7,396 nucleotides of DNA from Planctomycetales bacterium (GTDB lineage: Bacteria > Planctomycetota > SBBH01), in assembly GCA_005239795.1 (NCBI GenBank), contig SBBH01000022.1, positions 1-7,396 of the forward strand. The letters run 5' to 3'. Numbering within the stretch: the first letter of the stretch is position 1; each line of letters opens with the position of its first letter. Both the position numbers and the translations under genes were made by a program. This document shows positions 1 through 7,396 of this stretch, piece by piece. The notes below the pieces were generated by a model. That model ran no database searches. It saw nothing but the letters and a program-made list of their open reading frames with translations, and had not been told where the DNA came from.

Positions 1-257
1 GTCCGCTGGGGGACCGCCGTCAGGGGGACGCGCGAAAGGGGAATCCCCACAAGGACTCCCACCGCGATCGCGAGCACGATCCAGCCGTGGTGGATGACCG
101 CCGGCTGGATCCAGGCGGCCACGATCGCGATCCCCATCGCGCCGGCCCCGGCAAAGACGCCGCGCCGGGCGGTCTGGGGGGCGTTCATCCAGTGGAGCGA
201 CAGGACAAAAAGCGCCGTCGCCGCGAGGTAGGATAGTTGAATCGCCGCGGGGATCAT
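1..257 (-). CDS. pntB: NAD(P) transhydrogenase subunit beta, N-terminal fragment
   Basis: This is the start of the membrane and NADP(H)-binding subunit of proton-translocating transhydrogenase, which uses the proton gradient to drive hydride transfer from NADH to NADP+. Only 85 codons are present; the gene runs off the left edge. The translation begins MIPAAIQLSYLAATALFVLS, a hydrophobic helix typical of the PntB N-terminus. It is followed by APQTARRG (26-33, the family's SPETARRGN-like segment), hydrophobic stretches near residues 36-50 and 59-72, and VPLTAVPQR (77-85), which corresponds to the conserved MTAMPQ segment of the family. The ATG overlaps the pntAB stop as ATGA, so translation is probably coupled to pntAB. 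The NADP-binding domain lies outside the window. Confidence 0.9.
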   Translation of the reverse strand, partial: MIPAAIQLSYLAATALFVLSLHWMNAPQTARRGVFAGAGAMGIAIVAAWIQPAVIHHGWIVLAIAVGVLVGIPLSRVPLTAVPQR

Positions 258-634
258 GCCGGCGGGCCGCCGCCCGGGCGGTCCTTCTTGAACATCTTGA
301 GCATCCGGTCGGTGATCAAAAACCCGCTCACGATATTCGTGACCGAGGCCGCCAGGGCCACCACGCCGAGCATCCGGATCTCGAAGGGATAGTCGCCGCC
401 GGCCACCAGGATCGACCCCACCACCGCGATCGCCGAAATGGCATTTGTGAGCGACATGAGCGGCGTGTGGAGAAGCCTCGAGACGCGCAGGATTACCCCG
501 AGACCGATAAAAGTCGAAAGCATCAGGACAAAAAGCATCGACCCATAATCGGGGGGCCCCTGCACAGGGATGATCGACTCCTGTCCGGGTACGATCACTT
601 TCCCAACGAGCGCGATCATGAAGTTATTCCGCAC
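254..634 (-). CDS. pntAB: NAD(P) transhydrogenase subunit alpha part 2 (membrane part)
   Basis: This is the small membrane subunit of the three-subunit (PntAA/PntAB/PntB) transhydrogenase. It corresponds to the C-terminal membrane portion of the fused E. coli PntA. The 126 residues carry three predicted helices (about 32-49, 61-79 and 86-107). The family hallmark HTPLMSLTNAIS lies at 56-67, followed by a short basic and Gly/Pro-rich tail. The start is uncertain. The GTG at 634 overlaps pntAA by 11 bases and has a purine-rich AAGGGG only 2 bases upstream. An in-frame ATG at 619 (121 residues, starting MIALVGKV) has a weak GGA about 8 bases upstream and is equally plausible. The gene lies between pntAA and pntB in the usual order and overlaps both. 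I see nothing missing in the core. Confidence 0.92.
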   Translation of the reverse strand: MRNNFMIALVGKVIVPGQESIIPVQGPPDYGSMLFVLMLSTFIGLGVILRVSRLLHTPLMSLTNAISAIAVVGSILVAGGDYPFEIRMLGVVALAASVTNIVSGFLITDRMLKMFKKDRPGGGPPA

Positions 635-1814
635 GGCCCCTTAGGATCCGTTCATGGACGACCTGGCCGTCGCGGGCCAGCAGGGTTCCTTTTACGATGT
701 CGTCCGCGAGGTCAAAGACGGCTTTTCCGTCTTTTGTCAGGTGCAAAAAGAGGGCTGCGGCATTTTTGGCGAAAAGCAAGCTCGCATGGTTCGCAGCGGT
801 CGCCGGGAGGTTCACGGGGGCGAGGATTGTGACTCCGCCCGCATGGACCGTTTCGCCAACCCGGGCCAGTTCGCAGTTGCCGCCGCGTTCGGCCACCAGA
901 TCCACGATGACAGAACCCGCGGCCATCCCCCGGACCGCGTCCGCCGTCACAAGAAGAGGGGATGTGCGTCCCGGAATGGCGGCTGTGGTGATGACGATCT
1001 CCTGCTCGGCGACCGCTTTCGCCAGCGCCTCGCGCTGTTTCTTGTAATACTCCTCGCTTTGCGCCGCGGCATATCCCCCCTGGCCCGCGGTCGGGGGCGG
1101 CCCGATCCCCAGATCGACAAAACGCGCCCCCAGACTTTGAATCTCTTCCTTGACCTCGGCACGCAGGTCGTAGGCCGAGACCACGGCCCCCAGGCGCCGG
1201 CAGGTGGCAATCGCAGAAAGCCCGGCCACGCCGGCACCAATGATGAGAACCTTTGAGGCGGCCAGCGTCCCTCCCGCTGTCACCATCATGGGAAAGACTT
1301 TGGGAAGATGGCTCGCCGCAAGCAGGGCGGCTTTGTAGCCGGCGATCATGGCCATGGACGAGAGGGCGTCCATCGACTGGGCGCGCGACGTGCGCGGCAG
1401 AAGTTCCAGAGCGAAGACGCTCGCTCCCGTCGCGGCCAGCGCCGAAAGATCGTCTCGGGCGGCGTACGGCTCCTCGAACCCGACGAGGATCTGGCCTTTT
1501 CGGATGAACGCCAGGTCCTCTTTTCCCTCCGGGAGACTCGCCAAAGGGCCCCGCACATGAAGAAGAGCCTCGGCGCGCTCGAAAAGTTCACGGCGCTCAC
1601 CGATGATCTTCGCCCCCTTGGCCGCGTAGGCGCCGTCGGAAAATCCGGCCCGCTCGCCCGCACCAGCCTCGATCCGGATTTCATGCCCCGCCTTCTGCAG
1701 GGGGCCCAAGGCGGCCGGCGCCGCGGCCACGCGGGTCTCTCCAGAAGCGCATTCTTTGGGGATGCCGATGATCAAGGGGCGCCGATCGTATCCGCCCCTC
1801 CGGCGGGGAATCAA
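624..1814 (-). CDS. pntAA: NAD(P) transhydrogenase subunit alpha part 1 (NAD-binding)
   Basis: This soluble NAD(H)-binding subunit (domain I) docks on the cytoplasmic face of PntAB/PntB and passes hydride to NADP+ bound by PntB. It belongs to the alanine dehydrogenase/PNT family. Visible motifs are IGIPKE near residues 16-21, GETRVA at 25-30, and the nucleotide-site loop RTSRAQSMD at 141-149. The glycine-rich turn GAGVAG is at 193-198 and is followed by a strand ending SAYDLR (213-218). ITTAAIPGR is at 275-283 and IVDLVAERGGN at 303-313. The domain ends at the usual place (DDIVKGTLL), as expected for split-alpha enzymes. Both candidate starts are TTG, at 1814 (396 residues) and at 1775 (383 residues, giving MIIGIPKE). 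The shorter form fits the family's N-terminus better, but neither has a clear Shine-Dalgarno sequence. It is the first gene of the minus-strand operon. Confidence 0.95.
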   Translation of the reverse strand: MIPRRRGGYDRRPLIIGIPKECASGETRVAAAPAALGPLQKAGHEIRIEAGAGERAGFSDGAYAAKGAKIIGERRELFERAEALLHVRGPLASLPEGKEDLAFIRKGQILVGFEEPYAARDDLSALAATGASVFALELLPRTSRAQSMDALSSMAMIAGYKAALLAASHLPKVFPMMVTAGGTLAASKVLIIGAGVAGLSAIATCRRLGAVVSAYDLRAEVKEEIQSLGARFVDLGIGPPPTAGQGGYAAAQSEEYYKKQREALAKAVAEQEIVITTAAIPGRTSPLLVTADAVRGMAAGSVIVDLVAERGGNCELARVGETVHAGGVTILAPVNLPATAANHASLLFAKNAAALFLHLTKDGKAVFDLADDIVKGTLLARDGQVVHERILRGRAE

Positions 1815-1922
1815 GGCGACTGCGTTTTTGGCGCGTGCTGCAGGCTGACAGCGCGGTAAAAATTCGGGAGGCGCCCAGATTTTTTAAGGAGTCCCCCCTC
1901 TGCCAAACGGGGTTACGATGAG
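1815..1922. other. Divergent spacer between pntAA and the sigma gene
   Basis: These 108 bases must hold the upstream signals for both the minus-strand pnt operon and the plus-strand sigma operon, unless the pnt promoter overlaps coding sequence. I find no convincing -35/-10 pair on either strand. A CTGACA (1845-1850) resembles a -35 box but has no matching -10 at 16-18 bases. A GGGAGGCGCCC followed after AGA by six T residues (from about 1867) is too short a stem to call a terminator. Confidence 0.4.
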
Positions 1923-2477
1923 ATGCTCCGCATGGAAGCTCCCTTGCCAACCGATACGGTTTTGGCCGCGGCGCTGACGCGCCGTGATCCGGGGGTTTTA
2001 GGGAAACTCTACAGACGCCACGCCGACGGACTCACGATCTATGCCCAAGCGATTGCGCGATATCGGGAACTCGCGGAGGAAGCGGTGCAGGAAACTTTCT
2101 GCGAAATCTTGAGAAGTCCGGAGAGATTCGCGGCTTCCCAGGACATCAAAAGATATCTCTTCGGAGCGGTGCGCCTTTCCGCCCTGTGCGTCCGAAGGCG
2201 GCATACTCACTGGCGGCGCTTTGCCAAACCCCTCTCCCCGACCCCCTGGCTCGAGCCGGCGGCGGAGGCGCCGGAGCCTCCTGAAACGCTGGAAAGATTG
2301 GCGCAGGCGGTCGCAGAGCTTCCCGAGCCAGAGCGAGAGGCGGTCACCCTGAAAATCTACGGAAGGCTCACATTTCTCCAAATGGGGAAAGTGACAAGCA
2401 TGTCTCCGAAAACCCTGGAAAGCCGCTACTACGCCGCCTTGGAGCAGCTCCGCGCGCGGCTGAACAAAAATCTATGA
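1923..2477 (+). CDS. ECF-type RNA polymerase sigma factor
   Basis: This 184-residue sigma-70-family protein has only regions 2 and 4, as in ECF sigma factors that direct RNA polymerase to a small regulon in response to a signal. Region 2 spans about 24-93; it includes the YRRHADGL helix, EEAVQETFCEIL (52-63) in the position of the core-binding segment, and the basic CVRRRHTHWRR (89-99). A Pro/Glu-rich linker (about 104-121) follows. Region 4 is at about 122-181, with ELPEPEREAVTLKIYGRLTF (132-151) and the helix-turn-helix stretch VTSMSPKTLESRYYAALEQL (157-176). The ATG at 1932 (MEAPLP) is a good alternative start, with GATGAG 9 bases upstream. The stop overlaps the next ATG as ATGA, linking it to the FecR-like partner. 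I cannot assign an ECF subgroup or its regulon. Confidence 0.85.
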   Translation: MLRMEAPLPTDTVLAAALTRRDPGVLGKLYRRHADGLTIYAQAIARYRELAEEAVQETFCEILRSPERFAASQDIKRYLFGAVRLSALCVRRRHTHWRRFAKPLSPTPWLEPAAEAPEPPETLERLAQAVAELPEPEREAVTLKIYGRLTFLQMGKVTSMSPKTLESRYYAALEQLRARLNKNL

Positions 2478-3427
2478 CCGACGATTTTCGGGATATAGAA
2501 ACCCAGCTCGGCCATCTGCGTCCTCTCCCGGCGGTCCCCTTGCCTCCCGATCTAGCCGCCCGGGCTTCGATTAGGAAATTCCAGCAGGCGCCACTTGTGG
2601 CGGCGGTTTTCCTGATCTCGGCCGCCGCGACATGGTGGTTGATGGAGCCCTCTCCTCCGGTCGTTGCCAGGGTTGTTTCCTCACAGGAACCGGGGATTCC
2701 CGCAGGCCGCCCTCTCCGGACAGGAGAATCGCTTGAAATCTCCGCGAGGGGGTCTCTGGAAATCTCGTTCGGGGATGGAAGCCGCGTCCACGTGGGGGGA
2801 TCTCTTCCCTCTGAAATCACCCTGGGGCCAGGGCCAAGCCGGGGAGAGGCGTTTTTCCTGCGGCGCGGCGCCGTGACGTGCATCGTCCAAAACCGACCCG
2901 GGGCTTTCTGGATCGAAACGCCTCTCGGACGGGTCGTGGACCAGGGAACGGTTTTCACCGCATCGCTTAACGAAGAAAAGGATAAAAAGGAGGACAAGAT
3001 GACGCGCACGCAAAAAACGGGAGCGGGAGCGATTCTGGCCGTGAGCGTCCTATCCGGATGGGTTTCACTCGAGAACGGCGAAAAAACCGTGCCGGTGAGG
3101 GCCGGTCAAACCCTCACTGCGCGTGCCGATGCGAGCCCCCTCGTGACCTCCTCCAAAATCCTAGAGAATCACGAATCCTCCCACTCTTTCCCGGCGACCC
3201 CCTCCCGCGCGGAGAAACGTCTTTCTGAGATCGACAAAGCGATCGGAAAATACGAAGTCCCATCGGAATCTCAACTGCTGTCTCAAGCGGAAAAACTTCG
3301 CATCGAAGAGAACACCAGAACGTGCCTGCGGCGGGTCCATGATATCGGCAGCGCTCATCTCCTATTGGCCGAGCCGAGCCGGCCGTCCAGTCCAGTCTTG
3401 TCACCGTTATCTCACGGAAGAACGTGA
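2474..3427 (+). CDS. FecR-domain single-pass membrane protein, probable anti-sigma factor
   Basis: This is probably the membrane partner that holds or activates the sigma factor encoded just upstream. A short cytoplasmic segment (1-38, with LPPDLAARASIRK) precedes one membrane helix at about 39-57. The exported part carries a FecR domain at about 80-216, with GESLEIS, SLEISFGDGSRVHV (94-107), FWIETPLGRVVDQGTVF (145-161), LSGWVSLENG (193-202) and VPVRAGQTLTA (206-216). A charged loop EEKDKKEDK (167-175) interrupts the domain. The tail after about 220 is polar and, from about 245, possibly helical; its last 25 or so residues (SRPSSPVLSPLSHGRT at the end) look non-native and overlap another coding frame. 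There is no Shine-Dalgarno sequence; translation is probably coupled through ATGA. No TonB receptor or other signal source lies nearby, so a Fec-like iron role is not supported. Confidence 0.75.
   Translation: MTDDFRDIETQLGHLRPLPAVPLPPDLAARASIRKFQQAPLVAAVFLISAAATWWLMEPSPPVVARVVSSQEPGIPAGRPLRTGESLEISARGSLEISFGDGSRVHVGGSLPSEITLGPGPSRGEAFFLRRGAVTCIVQNRPGAFWIETPLGRVVDQGTVFTASLNEEKDKKEDKMTRTQKTGAGAILAVSVLSGWVSLENGEKTVPVRAGQTLTARADASPLVTSSKILENHESSHSFPATPSRAEKRLSEIDKAIGKYEVPSESQLLSQAEKLRIEENTRTCLRRVHDIGSAHLLLAEPSRPSSPVLSPLSHGRT
2987..3001 (+). promoter_or_regulatory. Internal Shine-Dalgarno and in-frame ATG inside the FecR-like gene
   Basis: A near-perfect ribosome binding site, AAGGAGG (2987-2993), lies 5 bases before an ATG at 2999-3001. 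This ATG is in frame with the FecR-like gene (Met176). It could start a 142-residue product beginning MTRTQKTGAGAIL, or it could simply result from the Lys/Glu codons of the charged loop. The FecR domain pattern continues across the site, so it is not the start of a separate family. Confidence 0.35.
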
Positions 3428-3780
3428 GCGCTCAAACGGTGTACAACCTTAAGGTGGCGAAGACGCGGACCTATGTCTTGCATGGCGTCTGTGTTGTCCA
3501 CAACAACAGTGGATACGAGGACACTTTTCGAAAGTTGCTGGCCGAGCGCGCAGCAGCTTCCGAGGCAATGAGGAACTTCTCGACGGCAGTAGAGTTTGAA
3601 AAGGCGGCGCGTCGTTGGACCGATCTCAGCCGCAAAATCGCCTCTCTGTTAGTTGGACCTGGTGGGGTTATAAACCATATTCGCGAAATTGAGCTTCGGG
3701 TGGCGGCCGGCGGCCAGATTCCTCTACATATCCTGTCAGTAAGGAGAGACATCATAAGAAGTATTACAGAATCGCAGTAA
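3424..3780 (+). CDS. Orphan Hint C-terminus plus toxin-like tip (likely polymorphic toxin remnant)
   Basis: The 118 residues open with VYNLKVAKTRTYVLHG (6-21) and VCVVHNN (22-28). This is the typical end of a Hint (intein-like, autoprocessing) domain, where VHN marks the boundary before the toxin in polymorphic toxins. The 90 residues after VHNN form helical, charged sequence with GPGGVINHIREIE (78-90) and no membrane segment. I do not recognise the fold; the GG-x-x-x-HxxE spacing faintly recalls some unclassified polymorphic toxin tips, at low confidence. The frame stays open upstream to 3343, and codons 3397-3423 (LVTVISRKN) also look like Hint strand, so the GTG start may be only the first available codon. 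The GTG overlaps the FecR stop as GTGA, with GGAAG 3 bases upstream. The Hint N-terminal cysteine, the export body and an immunity gene are all absent. GC is about 52% by hand count over 3481-3780, lower than in the neighbours. Confidence 0.6.
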   Translation: MSAQTVYNLKVAKTRTYVLHGVCVVHNNSGYEDTFRKLLAERAAASEAMRNFSTAVEFEKAARRWTDLSRKIASLLVGPGGVINHIREIELRVAAGGQIPLHILSVRRDIIRSITESQ

Positions 3781-3809
3781 TCGGACGTGGCTAGGGATCG
3801 AGTAATGAG

Positions 3810-3839
3810 TTGATCTGCTCGATGCTTTTCTGATAGGAT
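3810..3839 (+). promoter_or_regulatory. Weak sigma-70-like promoter candidate upstream of carB
   Basis: TTGATC (3810-3815) and TAGGAT (3834-3839) are separated by 18 bases, and each matches 4 of 6 consensus bases. If it is used, transcription would begin near 3846, just before the terminator hairpin, giving carB a structured leader of roughly 138 bases. By sequence alone this is a weak match. Confidence 0.25.
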
Positions 3840-3863
3840 CGTTTTTTTAAGGGCTTCTTTTAG

Positions 3864-3897
3864 GGGTCCCGCCGATGACGGCCGGGCCCTTTTTTTT
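3864..3897 (+). terminator. Intrinsic terminator (or attenuator) between the toxin tip and carB
   Basis: An 11-position stem pairs GGGTCCCGCCG (3864-3874) with CGGCCGGGCCC (3879-3889). It has one G-T wobble and one C-C mismatch, a 4-base ATGA loop, and eight T residues (3890-3897). It lies 83 bases after the small ORF and should end the sigma operon transcript. If carB is transcribed from a promoter upstream of it, the same element would act as an attenuator: AAGGGC (3849-3854) can pair with GCCCTT (3886-3891) and would disrupt the stem. Confidence 0.85.
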
Positions 3898-3936
3898 GCC
3901 TTTTGCGCGACCGTAAGGTCGCATGGCAAAAGGCAA
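3896..3936 (+). repeat. Long inverted repeat, leader hairpin 1
   Basis: TTGCCTTTTGC (3896-3906) is perfectly complementary to GCAAAAGGCAA (3926-3936). An inner stem pairs GCGACC (3907-3912) with GGTCGC (3917-3922) and is closed by a GTAA tetraloop (GNRA type). The only interruption in 17 base pairs is a 3-base ATG bulge (3923-3925). Its 5' arm begins inside the terminator T-run, so the two structures are close competitors in the nascent RNA. It may be a REP-like palindrome or part of a regulatory leader. Confidence 0.75.
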
Positions 3937-3968
3937 TCCGCCGGAGCGCCATAGGCGCGTAGGCGGGT
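3936..3968 (+). repeat. Inverted repeat, leader hairpin 2
   Basis: CCGCC (3938-3942) pairs with GGCGG (3962-3966), and GCGCC (3946-3950) pairs with GGCGC (3954-3958). A symmetric 3x3 internal loop (GGA opposite GTA) separates the stems and ATA closes the hairpin. Flanking A-T and T-G pairs may extend it by two. It directly abuts hairpin 1 and ends 5 bases before the carB Shine-Dalgarno sequence, so a stable fold could influence initiation. Confidence 0.65.
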
Positions 3969-3973
3969 CAATT

Positions 3974-3984
3974 GAAGGCAAGAA
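3974..3984 (+). promoter_or_regulatory. carB ribosome binding site
   Basis: GAAGG (3974-3978) lies 6 bases before the carB ATG and fixes the start. The overlapping heptamer AAGGCAA (3975-3981) also occurs at 3930-3936 in hairpin 1 and is complementary to TTGCCTT (3896-3902), so the site could be masked by an alternative pairing. Confidence 0.75.
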
Positions 3985-7275
<3,291 letters not shown>

Positions 7276-7370
7276 AGCACCGCTTATTGTTTTTGGCGTG
7301 AAGTTCCCCCCGTTTTTTGGACAGGTCGGTAAGCCAAGAATTGTGGCAAGATCTGGGTCCAGGAGACGGG
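7276..7370. other. Spacer between carB and the next gene
   Basis: I find no convincing terminator hairpin after carB and no convincing promoter. The T-rich runs at about 7289-7299 and 7312-7318 are not preceded by a stable stem. Read-through from carB into the next gene is possible. Confidence 0.3.
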
Positions 7371-7375
7371 AGGAG
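7371..7375 (+). promoter_or_regulatory. Ribosome binding site of the right-edge gene
   Basis: AGGAG lies within a purine-rich run (7368-7380) and is 5 bases before the ATG at 7381. It is the strongest initiation signal among the complete or partial genes here and supports a real start at the window edge. Confidence 0.7.
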
Positions 7376-7380
7376 AAGGG

Positions 7381-7396
7381 ATGAGCCAGAAGCGGA
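7381..7396 (+). CDS. Start of an unidentified gene, cut by the right edge
   Basis: Only five complete codons (MSQKR) are visible, so the product cannot be identified. The call rests on the ATG with its well-placed Shine-Dalgarno sequence, same-strand position and 105-base gap after carB. In some bacteria greA follows carB, but five residues neither support nor exclude that here. Confidence 0.55.

Noticed and set aside
1865..1890. GGGAGGCGCCC followed by T residues as a terminator for the plus strand.
   Set aside because: The stem would be only 3 base pairs and it lies upstream of the sigma gene, with no plus-strand gene before it to terminate.
2368..3009. Long antisense ORF (213 codons) opposite the sigma and FecR-like genes.
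   Set aside because: Its composition is Arg/Ser/Pro-rich, as expected of a shadow frame in GC-rich DNA; the plus strand has clear domain motifs.
3340..3427. Programmed -1 frameshift joining the FecR frame to the Hint frame.
   Set aside because: The frames are in the correct relative phase, but I see no slippery heptamer in the shared open stretch, and FecR-Hint fusions are not something I know of.
7288..7345. Sigma-54 promoter (TTGGCGTG or TGTGGCAAG) before the right-edge gene.
   Set aside because: The TGGC element is not followed by a GC or TTGC element at the required spacing.

Overview
The window is GC-rich bacterial DNA, probably from an uncultured or poorly sampled Gram-negative-type bacterium. 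I cannot place it at phylum level. The evidence for a Gram-negative type is a three-subunit proton-translocating transhydrogenase (split alpha subunit) and an ECF sigma factor paired with a FecR-like membrane anti-sigma factor. The carB gene is an ordinary bacterial one.

Layout. Positions 1-1814 on the minus strand hold a transhydrogenase operon. It reads from pntAA (NAD-binding, soluble) through pntAB (three membrane helices) to the start of pntB, which runs off the left edge; neighbouring genes overlap by 4-11 bases. A short divergent spacer (1815-1922) separates it from a plus-strand operon. That operon encodes an ECF-type sigma factor (1923-2477), a single-pass FecR-domain protein joined by an ATGA overlap (2474-3427), and a small ORF joined by a GTGA overlap (3424-3780). 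The small ORF begins inside the last strands of a Hint (intein-like) domain ending in VVHNN and continues into about 90 residues of unassigned sequence. This is the layout of the C-terminal tip of a polymorphic toxin, but the large N-terminal body and most of the Hint domain are missing.

The spacer 3781-3984 is dense in structure: a weak promoter candidate, a strong intrinsic terminator, then two tandem hairpins reaching almost to the carB ribosome binding site. Positions 3985-7275 encode a complete CarB, the large subunit of carbamoyl-phosphate synthetase. Five codons of a further gene begin at 7381 behind a strong Shine-Dalgarno sequence.

The transhydrogenase and CarB are housekeeping genes (NADPH supply; carbamoyl phosphate for pyrimidines and arginine). 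The unusual part is the central sigma/FecR/Hint-tip cassette, which looks like a signalling locus attached to a worn-down or displaced toxin module. The second point worth attention is the structured carB leader, where one strand can pair either within a hairpin or with the carB ribosome binding site.
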